NCBI GenBank assembly: GCA_036874045.1
Contig: CM072341.1
Span: 9,188,501-9,252,500 of the forward strand
Direction of reading: 5' to 3'
DNA: 64,000 nucleotides
From: Cymodocea nodosa
Taxonomy: Eukaryota; Streptophyta; Magnoliopsida; Alismatales; Cymodoceaceae
Shown here: positions 1-11,027 of the stretch, in pieces
Numbering within the stretch: position 1 is the first letter of the stretch
Layout: every line of letters starts with the position of its first letter
Position numbers and translations under genes: made by a program
Notes under the pieces: model-generated
What the model was told of the DNA's origin: nothing
Databases searched by the model: none
What the model saw: the letters and a program-made list of their open reading frames with translations, nothing else

Positions 1-195
1 GACATCATTTATAAAACATTTCTCAGTTACCTGAACCTTGCTAGACCCAAGGATATTTGTTTTGCTTTTATTTCCAAAGGTAACTTGTCCGTTCTTGATC
101 TTTTTTATTTCTGTAAGTAATCGTATATCTCTAATCATGTGGCTGAATGCTCCACTATCCATTATCCATTTTGATTTGTGTACCTACAAAACAGT
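1..195 (-). pseudogene. Copia A protease, N-terminal piece
   Basis: Around 135-175 the minus strand encodes WIMDSGAFSHM, the flap and active-site Asp-Ser-Gly motif of the copia retropepsin, which cleaves the Gag-Pol polyprotein inside virus-like particles. It continues as GQVTFGNKSKTNILG, typical of the domain, until the window edge. The frame differs by one base from the reading frame just upstream, so a frameshift separates it from gag. Truncation at base 1 is only the window limit. Confidence 0.75.
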
Positions 196-533
196 CGAAA
201 AGAGATTTTATCTCTTGGAACCTATTTTTGAGTGGGTCGAAGAATTTTATAGAGAGTCATATCAAAATAATCCATATTTTTAGACTTCAACTTATCTATT
301 TTCTGATAATTATTTTTGTGTTTCTTTCTCTTAGTGTTATAATTATCAGAACATTTATCTCCATGTAAACCAAAGTTGAAATTTTCATTTTTGACATTAT
401 TTGATTTCCAATATCCGATATTCTTTAAATATGAAGAAAATTGATCAAGAATATTAAAATTCTCAAATGTCTTAGCTTGATTCTTCTGAAGATTTCTTTT
501 GAAATTCTTGCATCGTGTGCTATCATTTATATG

Positions 534-2206
534 CTACATTTCATCAATTTGCACATATTTTTCTCCCTTTTTGATTACACACGGAATAGTTTTTCTCTTA
601 CTATTCTTAGTACTGGAAATAAAGACATTATTTTTAGTAGTACCATCATGAAATATATAATTTTCAGAAGATGCATCATGTAAACCAATACCATGTTTTT
701 CTACATTTGATATTTTACTACTGAGTTCATTTGTTAAAATTTGACTATTATTCCATTTACTTAATATAGCCTTTTGATTGCAGACTGTAATCTTTAACAC
801 ATCTATTTCTAAATTTAAATCAATAATAGTCAGTTCTAGTTTTTCAATTTCACAGATCATTTTTTTCTTACCAGCAATTAAATTTTCACAATCAGCATGC
901 AATTTTCTTTCTATAGCAGTGAACTTTAAAATTTCCTGTGCATGCTTTTGATTTTTTTCTTTAAATTTATTCAACGTAGAGTTCAAAAAATCAATCTTAT
1001 TTTCAGATTCATCTAGCATTTTCCTAGTGTCCTTTCTTTCTATTTTGACTTTCTTATACTTTTTGGCCAATCTATTGTATTCAACAAGTAATCCATCAAA
1101 ACTATCAAAATTAGCATTTTGATCAGAGGATACCTCACTGGATTTTGCCATAAAGAATACATTTTTCAAATTTTCTTCTGAATCCGATGTTGAGAGGATT
1201 CATTGTCTGATGTTGAATCATTTGTTTCTTCACTTTGTGAAGCTGAAGAGTCATCCCATGTCACTTTAAGCGCCCTTCTCTTTTTGAATTTCTTATTTTT
1301 GAAATTCCTCCTCGAATTCTTCTTATCTTTGTTGAGAGGACAATTAGTTTGAAAGTGACCCAGCCTGTTGCACTTGTAGCATATTCTTTTGTCTTTCGTG
1401 AATGACTTCTTCTCCATATCTCCAGATGTCTTTGCTAACCTGAAGTTCCTGCATTTCTTCAACAGATCTCTAAATTTTCTGGTCAACAACAATAAATCAT
1501 CGTTAGAATCACTAGTGACTTATGAGACTTTATCAGCCTCAAAAGCCAGATCCCTTCTAGGATTTTTCCCTTTTAGATCTAAATGTTGTACTTCATAGGC
1601 TATTAGATTTCCTATGAGATCATCAAGAGTATATGTATTTAAGTTTTTGGACTCTTCAATAGATGTTGTCTTTTGAGCCCAAATTTTAGTTAAAGATCTA
1701 AGGATCTTTCTTACCAAGTCTTTTTCCTCAAATTTCTTGCCTAAAGATTTTAATGAATTTACAATCTCAAGAAAATGGGAAAACATGTCAGAGAAACATT
1801 CATTTTCGTGCATTTTAAAAAGCTCATATTTATGTACTAAAATATTGATCTTAGATTCCTTGACCTGATTAGTACCTTCGTTGGCAACTTCTAATGCATG
1901 TCATATCTCATATGCAGTTTGATATGCAGAAACTTTATTAAATTGATCATGAGATAAAGCACAAAACAAGATGTTTAAACCTTTAGCATTCAGTGTCATT
2001 CACTCCTTTTCATCAAAAGTCCAAGTATCATATGGAGTCGTAACTAACACTATAGGATTGCTAATTATATGCCATAATTTGAAATCGATTAACTGAAAGA
2101 ATAATTTCATCCTATATTTTCAGTAGCCATAATTGCTACCTTCGAACATAGGAGGACGATTAATGGTCTATCCTTCAATCATAACTAAGATTTCAAAATT
2201 ATCCAT
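534..2206 (-). pseudogene. Copia A Gag (broken)
   Basis: Nucleocapsid/capsid protein of the retrotransposon. From the ATG at 2206 the conserved N-terminal part is readable (RPPMFEGSNYGY.KYRM), followed by a UBN2-type capsid region (1520-1813, DMFSHFLEIVNSL), a CX2CX4HX4C zinc knuckle (CYKCNRLGHFQTNC, near 1370-1340) and a long coiled coil (534-1169). The frame has several stops in the first 130 codons; most sit where relatives have Trp or Gln, consistent with TGG to TGA and CAG to TAG. Further frame changes occur near 1515 and 1169. Bases 196-533 are the gag-protease linker, readable only in shifted frames. Confidence 0.8.
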
Positions 2207-2296
2207 TTTAAACAGACGAACTAAAGTAAATGATAGGAAAAACCAATTCATAAATAGAGAAATGAAGGCTTTTCGGATGCTTTAAATAGTTTAATT

Positions 2297-2308
2297 GCTC
2301 TGATACCA
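2297..2308 (-). other. Primer binding site, initiator Met tRNA
   Basis: On the minus strand TGGTATCAGAGC follows the LTR end CCTACA by two bases. It is complementary to the 3' end of plant initiator tRNA-Met and primes minus-strand cDNA synthesis. Confidence 0.9.
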
Positions 2309-2310
2309 GT

Positions 2311-3523
2311 TGTAGGATCGTTTGTATCACAAGAGGGGGGGAGAATTGTGTCTTTAGTAATTAAACTAGTGGATAAAACAAGAGCACAAAACACTCGTAA
2401 TTGAAATTCTATTCTTTTATTTCAAGACAGAATTTACAATATCTTTTCAGCTCGATTCCCTTCTTAACAGTTTTGATACAGTAATTTTGATATACAATTC
2501 AAATAGGAAAACAAAGCTCTTTTTCAAAACTAATTTTGAATTGTATAAAACCTGATCTTTATGCACACAGCTCTTTTCTTTTTCTTTGCTCAACTTTTGT
2601 ATCTCTTCTTTTCCAGTTGTCGAATTTCCAAACTTCTTGCGTTTGCAGCTCCTTTCCTAAATTTGCTTGGAATTTCGAACTTCTTTTGATGTTGGAGAAC
2701 TTTTCAAAATATGAATATTCAAACCTAACTTTTCAGTTAGGGATCTAGATTGAATATTCAGACTTGTTTTTTTTTTTAAGATTGGGATCCTCTATTGTAA
2801 TGTAGCTCGTACTCTCTATTAGTAGTCGAACTCTGTTGTCTTTCACGTTCAGCATGTTCATCCACTTGATCCACAATCCATAATCCACGTACTAATTTTC
2901 TCTTTAATCCAAATTACTTTATATTTAAATTTCCACTTTCTTCACTAACATTTTGAGTTTCCACGATCTCCACTCGTAGATTCACGCAAACTTTATCTTC
3001 CTGGAGTCTTGTAGAATATCTTCTTAGTTTTCGATTTAGTCGAACATTTATTCTTTAACTCTTGTAAAAACTCAAACACTTATTCTTTAACTCTTCGAGT
3101 TCTTGCACCTATAAAACACGTGACTAAACAAGGAAACTTATCTGTTCATTGGTCCTTTTACAAAACTCGAACAGTTATCTATCCATGCGTATAAAAGCTC
3201 GAACAGTTATCTAACTATTCAATTTTTCATTACCAAACGCACAACTTAAAACATTAAAAACACGTGACAACTTAAAACATTAAAAACACACGTGTAGATA
3301 ACTTAACTATACGAGTTTTTAACATAAAGTATTCGACAAAAACAAAACATTAACTATTTGAAAGTTTAACTATTGCAAATCTAGCTCTTCGAAAATCTTT
3401 AATTTATCCGACATAAAAATGAAACTTTTCGATAATCTATTAACTATTATACTTAGAGAATATTATGTAGACTTATTTAAATACGTTAATAAAATATATA
3501 TTATCAAAATAAAATACCTAACA
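2311..3523 (-). repeat. Copia family A LTR (5' LTR)
   Basis: A 1213 bp LTR with TGTTAG at its 5' end (3523) and CCTACA at its 3' end (2311). A second copy lies at 36006-37242. The U3 half (3100-3420) holds degenerate repeats with GAACAGTTATCTA, ACTATTCGAAA-like units and several ACGTG cores. The end next to the primer site reads CACAATTC, shared with family B LTRs. No long ORF here is credible. Confidence 0.9.
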
Positions 3524-4553
3524 TTTCCCCTAAGCAAGGGATTGTGGTCACATAAAAAGGTGCTGGAGTAGGAGGTAATCTAAAAAAAAGAGAGAGTCAA
3601 ACTAAAGGGACAATGGACTCAAGGATAGACCTTTGGGATTACCTAGGTAACTGGAGAGAGTTGAGTAGGTTATTTCTTAGTCTTGGCCAATTTTCACAAA
3701 CACTTATTTATATAGTACTCTACTTTCTTAGGATGGAAATTGAATGATTATTTGAATCCAATCTAGAAAGGTGAGAGGGTGATTGAATAAAGGTGAAGTT
3801 AATAGGTCAAGACTACTTAAAAGCAACTTTATCCATGTTTAGGAAACCAAGAGCATATTTTTGTTGCTTTTGTCTTTTAATTGTGTTGTTTTATGTTTTG
3901 TTTTGGATTTTGTGGGTATATCTGCTAAAAACCCTCTAGAGACACAACTCCACCACTAAGGTAACCTAGGGGTTTAAAGGCTTGTTGCACATGCTAAGTG
4001 TAGTCGTGATGCCTACGAAAGTGGCTTAGGTTAGTTTTATTTTTGTTATTTGTTTATTAGTTTTTTTCTTTTCTATTATTAATAAGTGCACTTTCATATG
4101 AGCTTTATGTTATCATTGTTTAGTTTTAGTCCTTTGCTAAGGGACTAGCAAAGACTAGGTATGGGGGTGTGTAAAGTATCAATTTATGCATTTTATATAT
4201 GTTAATTCATGCATATTAAGGATTATAAGTCATCATTATATATGTTCTTATGAAAGATTACATGAAAATCATATTTTAGAACTATGCATGTTTTATTGGT
4301 TAAATAGTCAATAATGCACAAATTTATCCTTTATTAAATTAACACCTAGTAAATTAGTCCATGTGTAAATATAAGTAATTTATATATTGATTTCATGCAT
4401 ATCTTAAAAGAATTATCATTAAGCTATGAAATCAAATAATCCTCAATTGAGCAAGTAATATATTATGCACATCTCATTTTTGCTTTATAATTGAGTAGCA
4501 ATTTATGTGTAATGTGCATATGCATTTAATGTTATGTTTGAGTTGTTGATAAT
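3524..4553 (+). mobile_element. Ty3/gypsy 3' fragment: internal tail plus start of 3' LTR
   Basis: The stretch matches, in opposite orientation, the block 50400-51310. On the plus strand it gives the 3' internal tail (3524-4157), a polypurine tract and the first ~380 bases of an LTR starting TGTAAAGTATC at 4170. Both ends are cut: copia A abuts at 3523 and a copia B gag fragment at about 4554. No coding sequence is visible; the LTR piece is very AT-rich. Confidence 0.75.
4158..4169 (+). other. Polypurine tract of gypsy fragment
   Basis: AGGTATGGGGGTG lies directly before the LTR start TGTAAAG. Purine-rich tracts at this place prime plus-strand DNA synthesis in Ty3/gypsy elements. The same motif precedes the LTR at 50660 on the minus strand. 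Confidence 0.75.
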
Positions 4554-4720
4554 AGGTGAGGATGTGGACCCTTGGATTAAATCCACAATTTATGATCTAT
4601 ACTTTGAAGAAAAACAGTCATCCTATATTTCCAATATTCAAAATGTATTCCATCAAATAAAGGAGGACGATTAAGATTTTGGCCTTCATATAAAGAAAAA
4701 TTACCATTTCCAGTAGCCAT
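4554..4720 (-). pseudogene. Copia B Gag, N-terminal stub
   Basis: From the ATG at 4720 the minus strand reads MATGNGNFSLYEGQNLNRPP, then LFDGIHFEYWKYRM, the standard opening of plant copia Gag (DUF4219-type start before the UBN2 region). The frame meets a TAA after about 54 codons and homology ends near 4554, where the gypsy fragment starts. It belongs to the element whose 5' LTR is 4921-6686. Confidence 0.8.
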
Positions 4721-4906
4721 TTTACCTTAGATTTTTCAACCTATTTGATTTTAAATAGTCTAAAAGCTTTAAAATAATTTGAGCCTTAAATCAAGAAAGT
4801 TAAACGTATGCTCAGATATTAATTTCTGTTTAAAAACAAGGAAGGTAGAATAAGCAATGATATTAAATAAGTTGGTATAGATTTTATATCAAAGATTATT
4901 AATAAA

Positions 4907-4918
4907 GCTCTGATACCA
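4907..4918 (-). other. Primer binding site, initiator Met tRNA (copia B)
   Basis: TGGTATCAGAGC on the minus strand, two bases after the LTR end at 4921. Bases 4721-4906 between it and the gag ATG are an untranslated leader. Confidence 0.9.
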
Positions 4919-5490
4919 CTTGTAGGATCGTATGGCTACACAAGAGGGGGGTGAATTGTGTATTTTTAATATTTTCTGAAATATAATTGAAACTTTAAAA
5001 CTCAAAAAGAAGTCGAGACATTGTTTTCATAAAATCATTTTCATTCAATGTTTCAATTACAATATACAATTCAATTCTCCTCACAAATTGTAGATGCAAT
5101 TATATTTAGATACCATGTTTCATCTATACAATTTCATAACTACAAACAAAGAAAAGTAATTTGCGGAATTTAAAACATTTCTCCCTATTTGAGATCTTTC
5201 TTCTTCTTCTTCTTCTTCTTCTTTCTTCTTCAGCAATTCTTTAGTGACGAATATCTTGTCTTTTTATGCTTCACCGAATTTGCTTTCTTTTGATACTTCA
5301 AATCTTCAGTGACGAAAATCTTACCTTTTTATGCTTCACTGAATTTTCTTCCACTTGAGAGATTTTTCCCGAAGATGTGTTTTTGATCGCTGAAAAAGAT
5401 TTTTCTTTTGGTGTGTAGGGATGGTTTGATCTTTGAAAAGATTTTTCGTTTTGTGTGCAAGGATGGTTTGATCCATGAGAATTCTATGCC

Positions 5491-5497
5491 TTTTATA
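5491..5497 (-). promoter_or_regulatory. TATA box of copia B LTR
   Basis: The minus strand reads CAGTATAAAAGGC, a good plant TATA box, downstream (in transcript order) of the motif array and upstream of the AAG-rich stretch that would be R/U5. The same box is kept at 13757-13763 and near 23875-23881; 20088-20094 is similar, and the plus copy at 46641 reads TAGAAAA. Confidence 0.65.
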
Positions 5498-5719
5498 CTG
5501 TATCTTCATTTCATGCATATCCTTCACGTTTAACCACTACTAGTTTTCCACTTCTCCACATCTTTTCTTTTTCCTTCATCGAAACACACACGTTCTAACC
5601 CACGTTTATATTTCAAATTTTCCTTAATCATCAATCCTGGATCTCTGAAAAATTTCCTGCAAAATAAACTTTCTCGTCCAAAGAATTTTCCATCAAGTGT
5701 AATATGAAGTCGTTACTTT

Positions 5720-6440
5720 AATGTTAACTAAATGAGTAACACAAGTATATATATATAACTTAATGTTTCTAACTTAGCGAGTTCCTCATGTGCCATTTCA
5801 CGTGACAAGTACTGTAGCTAACTCAACAAACTAAGTCTGTGGTGTTATGCTAACTCAACGTACCAACTTAACCTTTCTTTCGGAAGGTTAAACGATAACT
5901 CACCGAAAATAGTTTAAGTTTCGGATAGTTAGAGATGTAAGTCACCGAAAAACTCTTTATATTATAAAACGAGTGAGACACATGTCAAGACCTGAAAACA
6001 TGACTTAAGTTACCTTTCGGATAGTTAGGACTGCAAGTCTCTGAAAAAAACTTTAACTCACCGATTTAGTAATAAACAAATGTTTTTATAATAAGAATTT
6101 TACCACGTGCAAAAATAACAACTTAAGTTTATAATGCTAACCTAATGCGTTGCTTTTGTGTTCAATATAGCAACTCAACGTGTTTAGTTATGTTAACTTA
6201 ACGAGTTAAACATGTGCACCTCACGTGATACAATACAACATTCGTAACTTATAATTTCACCACGTGTATAACACTAACTTAACGAGTTCATCTGTTCTTT
6301 TACTCACTAACTTAACGAGTTATCACGTGACCTATTTTAACCTTTAAGCCTCTAACTTAACGAGTTCTCACGTGACCTCTATACAAACAAAACTCTAACT
6401 TAACGAGTTGTCTAAACGTGCATTGTTCATGATACAGAAG
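5720..6440. repeat. U3 motif array: CTAACTTAACGAGTT, TTTCGGATAGTTA and CACGTG units
   Basis: At least six copies of CTAACTTAACGAGTT or close variants occur here, several followed within a few bases by CACGTG or ACGTG. Between them are inverted pairs such as TTTCGGATAGTTA with TAAGTCNCCGAAA. CACGTG is the plant G-box core bound by bZIP and bHLH factors; the other motifs have no role I can assign. The same array occurs in all five copia B LTRs and, in altered form, in copia A and gypsy LTRs. Confidence 0.8.
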
Positions 6441-6686
6441 ATATAACTTTAAAACATATCATGCTTTTCAATAAAAACACACGTTAACTTAACATTTAGC
6501 GAAATGAGAAATTAATTCAACGAAATGACTATTTATTAACTTCAGATCCAATACAGACAAGTATTTATATCAGTAAGCTTTTTCTGTATTAATTGATTAT
6601 TTTAATTTCTTTTCACAAGTAATAGTAATTGAGCAAATATGATTATTTTCATTCAGCACACATCATCAAAACAAAAATACTCAACA

Positions 6687-6700
6687 ATCTCCCCCTTTTT
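6687..6700 (-). other. Polypurine tract next to LTR B1
   Basis: AAAAAGGGGGAGAT immediately precedes the LTR start TGTTGAG on the minus strand, after TGATTTAATATGG and TTGTCATCATC. This is the usual Sirevirus-type tract. Confidence 0.88.
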
Positions 6701-7185
6701 GATGATGACAAAACCATATTAAATCAATTATGAAATATGTTTAACTCAACAAAGCACCTTCATTGGGTTAACTTTTAATTCAACAAACTTGTTTGTTGAC
6801 TTAAGTTCACTTAAGCTTATTTCTATTGTTTGTGTAAATTTTACCTCTCAGAACTAAAACTCTCAGATGTCAATAATTATATAAGTATCAGTTTTCTAAT
6901 TATCATCTGTTAGATTACAATAACAATTAAATAGCATCTCCTTTTATAATATATATATGCAATTAAGATCATAGTCATCTTTTTATAATATTTCTCCCCA
7001 TTTTTGTCATTAATTAAAAAGATAATTACAGAGAATATATATATATATATAAGAGATATAATTACAACAACTCTTTCTATAAACAAGAATAATAATTTAA
7101 CACATTTATAGAAAAATGTATTGTTCAATCAATCAAACAAGTATTACAAACATTACATTTTGTATTCAGAAACAAACAAAAACAG
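6701..7185. other. Non-coding 3' spacer of copia B2
   Basis: AT-rich spacer between the accessory gene and the main polypurine tract. A second tract-like motif, TTTCTCCCCATTTTTGTC (near 6990), and an (AT)n run near 7031-7051 are present. The plus copy at 44960-45443 is nearly the same. Confidence 0.7.
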
Positions 7186-9447
7186 TTATCGACCCCTCCT
7201 AAGTATATCACTTATAACATTACATATTTTATCTCCTAGATGCTTAATATCATTTCTGATGTCGTTAAGCACTACATCTAAGTCAAGAGGTAGCTGGGTT
7301 TACTATTCTGCTTGAACTGAATAACTTTGTTGTTGTTGTTGTATATGGTCTATATCAGGTTGTTGTTGTTGTCGTTGAGGTTTATGCATAGCCTGGAATT
7401 TTTGCAAATCTTTGACACTAAATGCTCTCATGCCTTTAGTTTCAGAGGGCCAATCGGATAAAGTCAATTGGCTCGCAAGGATTCTACATACAGCATCACC
7501 ATAAAATAACTTTGAACTCATATGCTGTAGTTGAGACATAAAAACATCAAACCAATTTATTTGAATTCTATTCAGCAGGCCATAAGTTGCATATAAACAG
7601 CTTCTGCTGACTTCCAAATTGTGTCCAACTCTTTGAAATAAATTTGCATGCAATATATTTGCAATAAATCTTGCCTCTGCATTCAGATTTTCCATTAATC
7701 TCATTTCAGAATATACATCTAGAATTTTTCATAAAGACTGAATGATCCATTCCAGTTGTCTTATCATGTCAAATCTGTTGGTAACAACACCTTCATTCTT
7801 TAATCCTAAAACTTCAAAAATTAACTTAAGAGAAAATATAAACTCCTATTCATTTATTTGAGTTTTCAGAAAATTTCCATTCTTGTCCAGATTGCTATAA
7901 AAAGCTGCAATAAGCTCTGTGTATTGCTTCCATTTCATTCCTATTGGCAAGAATTTAATGAGGCCTTGAAACTCAAACAAATCTCTTATTTTCATCAAAT
8001 TTCTGAAATTTATTGGACGAGCATGCAGAATCTGACATGTAATCAGATTATTGTATTTCTGCAATGCTTCTTAAGATCTAAAATGAATTGCATTACCTTG
8101 AATGTTTAATGTTGTACACAAAGAAGGTGATACCTGAAGCCGTGATTCAGAGTTTAATTCATCTTTAGGAACCTCTTCTTCAAAATGAATGTCATGTTGT
8201 TCCTCTTCCAAAATATTATCTTGAAGTTGCTTAGGTAAGCTTGATTCTTCAGCCTCAACAGTGTTAGGAACATTGTCAATATGCTCAACATTCATCTGTT
8301 CAATCTCTATAGAATATTCAAAGTTCAATTTTTCCACAAATTCTACAACTGGTGTATCTGTCTGTAATTGTTCATTTTGTTCAACAGATAATTCTATTGA
8401 TTCATGTTGTGAATTCTCAGACTCGGCTTCTATAGATTCCGTAGAAGGCTGGTTAACTTTTAGCTCTTTTGGATTCTTAACAATTTCAATATCTGCTACT
8501 CTAGACAATTCAGCCAGTGAACTAGTTACTACTTCAACATTGTCAATTATATTTGCAATAAATTGTTCAATGGCAGGTGCCTGATGCTCTGATTTGTCAA
8601 TATCTACATCATTAGGACTTGTACTAATAGAAAAACTTGAGCTCATATTTGACTTGGATTTCTTCTCAAGTTTTCTAACAAGGGAAAATAAAGTCTCATT
8701 ATCTTCATCAATTTCAGTATGCTTAGAATTGATGAGTTTATCAGATGCACAATAAGGTACAATGTCTAGACATACATTGTCCTTTGGAAATAAATTTTCA
8801 TCTGATTTTCCTTTTTCAATAGACTTTGTTTCCTTAGACATAATTTTTTTGACTTTCCTTCTTCTATAACATTTCTGTTTCTCCTTTTCAAGTATTGCTG
8901 TTTTCTTTTCAAATTTCTCCATAAAAGTTTTCTGCTTTAATTCTTCTAAGGCACTTTCTATTGCAACGGCCGTTCGAAGACTGTCAACTTTTGTTTTGTC
9001 TACAGCAATATCTAATTCTACTTGTTTTGAATATAAAGGAGTAGGGATAGCTGATTCATGCTCTTCCTCAAATGCATGTAGTCTTGTACCGTTTATAGGA
9101 GTTTGAAGAGTTCTATTTGATGAACCTACACCTTTTTTCAAATATTTTGCATACTGTTCCAAAAATGCAATCTTAGCACATTTCATTCTGTATTCTCTAT
9201 CAAATTTACTACGAATACCCATGTATGTAATATTTGCATCAGTATGTTGAAGTTCTTGTCTAACTTCATTTAATATATCCTGAGGAAAGAAGTAATCTCT
9301 ATAAAGTTCTACTAACCTTTTGTCCACTCGAAATATTTTCTTGAACCAAGTACGTGGAACTTCATCAATCTCTATTTCTTTTCTTTTTGCATCTCTTCTA
9401 CTTTTACCTTTTCCTTTGCCACGACCTTTGTAGAACTTGGAGACCAT
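7186..9447 (-). pseudogene. Copia B accessory (env-position) protein, longest copy
   Basis: Sits after pol and before the polypurine tract, the place of env-like genes in Sireviruses. The first frame (ATG at 9447, basic start MVSKFYKGRGKGKGKSRRD) is open for about 458 residues: a basic N-terminus, a coiled part, then a long acidic Ser/Glu-rich region. After a stop at 8071 a globular region follows with FEFQGLIKFL, AAFYSNL, LGLKNEG, ANILHANLFQRVGH and YATYGLLNRIQINW, then a Gln-rich stretch and a coiled tail ending LRRGR at 7189. Stops near 8071, 7846 and 7303 break it. I see no signal peptide or membrane span, so a true envelope role is doubtful. The globular part resembles the 'putative plant transposon protein' family (FYANL motif); that is recalled, not searched. 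Confidence 0.75.
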
Positions 9448-11027
9448 CGTCGTAGGTTGTAATAGTAACAAGCGGGAAAGATTTTCTTGACAAAGTTTAC
9501 AAATAACCTAAGTGCCCGTGTAATAAGTGTTTAAATAGGGCTTTTAAGCGTATTACTCAATGAGAAGAGAAGTCGGGTTTAGAAATTAAATAAATATTGA
9601 ATAAAGTTTATTCAATCAAGGTACCCGAAATATTCAAGTATAACTCGTTGAGTTAACTAACCTAACGAGTAAAACGCTGTTTAAAGGCAGTTTTACATGT
9701 TACCTTATCTAACATAACGTCTAGTTACTACAATTTTCAGATGCTTACAACTGAAGCGTTCCAAAAACAACACATATGCTAAACTTAACATTATCTTGAG
9801 AACATTGTAAACAATTTGATCATTTTGTCCTTTGAATCTAAAATAGTTTATTTGTCTTTTTAAATTATTTCATCAAGATTTTAAGAGGACAGTAATTCAG
9901 ATTAACTAAGATTTGTATTCTAAATTATATTAATCTGTTTTCGACAATGTTAATCCTCCCCCTACAAATATACTTCAAATATATTCAATCAAAATACAAA
10001 ATATACTTGTAGTGACAATAGATGTTAAGTATAACTATGCTTTTAAATTTTCTTTTCAGAGACTTCCGTTATCCTAACATCATCAAAAATGATTTCCAGA
10101 ATCAATTCCTACTGTATATGAATCAAAACACAACTTTGAACTCAATGTGATTAATTCAAGGAGAATAAAAGAATGTATCTCAAATAAACGTTTTCAAAAG
10201 TACTAATGTTGATTCAATAAATCAGTAGTCATATTGGTAGAAACTATATGTGATTCAAAGATATCTGTAATTAATGAAACAACTTCTTCTTTTCAAGACA
10301 GTAAATATTAATAATTTTCTTTAAAAGTTAGTTTGAAAGGCTTGAATCATACAAGAGCTTTCTAATGTACCCGTGTAATGAGCTTTCAGTCAACAATCCC
10401 AGATCTGATCAGGACCTTAGGTTGCCAGATTTAAAGAATCCTTTTTCAGGACAACAATCCTTACATACCTATTTGCTCAAGTACAAAAGGCTTGTGATCA
10501 AACTGATCAATAAACTCTCAAAGATTTTCACTTTGTAAGAACTTTTCATTTTAAGCACAGTATATATGTATTCCATTAATACAAATGCAATAAAACACAA
10601 ATCTCATACAATTTTTACTTCTATGATTGTGCTGAGAATATGAATTAGCTTCAATAAGCTCATACTTTTGATTAACAGTTTAAGATGAGTTACATATAAC
10701 TTATTCTACAAGTTTAATCAATTAAGTCAAATTTATGCATGATCATATACATTTTCCTTGATTCAAAGAAAACATTTAATCAAAATTTCAGAATGTCAGA
10801 AGTATTTAATGTTTTTCATTTACACTTCCACTTAAAATTGTAAAAACCATTAAAATTGATAAACTACTTTAAAATCAATAAGATACTACTATGATTTTAC
10901 AATAAATACATAGTATCTTAAGTAGTAGTTTAGATATTACTTTAGATATTTATAATAAGTATATAATATCTATGAGGTGAACAACATCATCAATAATATT
11001 TATCTTTTTATGTGAAGTTTAAGCATT
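9448..11027. other. Non-coding spacer between RNase H and accessory gene (copia B2)
   Basis: About 1.5 kb without credible ORFs. It holds a polypurine-like motif AGGGGGAGGATTAAC (near 9952-9966, minus strand) and inverted repeats near 10880-10975 (AGATACTACTATG with CATAGTATCT). The whole spacer recurs on the plus strand at 42193-43560, and a diverged copy lies at 26800-27733 beside the F-box pseudogene. Confidence 0.75.
9525..9700 (-). promoter_or_regulatory. Possible internal promoter of the accessory gene
   Basis: GCCCTATTTAAACACTT (TATTTAA at 9531-9537) lies about 85 bases before the accessory ATG. Further upstream, at 9640-9675, is TAACTCGTTGAGTTAACT, the motif found in the LTR arrays. 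The gypsy copy of the gene has a similar box at 33424-33431. Function is inferred only. Confidence 0.3.

Larger units (their letters stand above)
1..3523 (-). mobile_element. Ty1/copia element, family A, 5' half (LTR, gag, protease start)
   Basis: Reading on the minus strand from 3523 down: an LTR beginning TGTTAGG and ending CCTACA, a primer binding site matching initiator Met tRNA, a gag-like frame with zinc knuckle and coiled coil, then the beginning of an aspartic protease that leaves the window at base 1. This order is that of plant Ty1/copia elements of the Sirevirus kind. The frame is broken in several places, so the copy cannot be autonomous. Its 5' flank is a gypsy fragment at 3524, so it probably inserted there; the other flank and 3' LTR are outside the window. 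Confidence 0.85.
4921..6686 (-). repeat. Copia family B LTR, copy B1 (shared by two internal regions)
   Basis: This 1766 bp LTR starts TGTTGAGTATTTTTG (6686) and ends ATCCTACA (4921). On one side it has a polypurine tract and accessory gene, so it acts as a 3' LTR; on the other it has a primer binding site and gag start, so it also acts as a 5' LTR. It contains a CTT/AAG microsatellite (about 5199-5232), a TATA box and a long motif array. Other copies: 13511-14952, 14990-21028 (split), 23252-25075 and 45459-47214. Confidence 0.93.

Noticed and set aside
2297-2308. tRNA gene
   Set aside because: Only the 12-base complement of the tRNA 3' end is present; it is a primer binding site.
5720-6440. 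CRISPR-like array
   Set aside because: Repeats are degenerate, spacing is irregular, and the stretch lies in a plant LTR.
8261-8584. Cys/Ser-rich plus-strand ORF, also at 22602-22925
   Set aside because: Antisense of the acidic domain of the accessory gene; Ser and Cys codons mirror Glu and Thr codons on the other strand.
7186-9447. True viral envelope glycoprotein
   Set aside because: No signal peptide, transmembrane span or glycoprotein-like cysteine pattern is visible; only the position is env-like.
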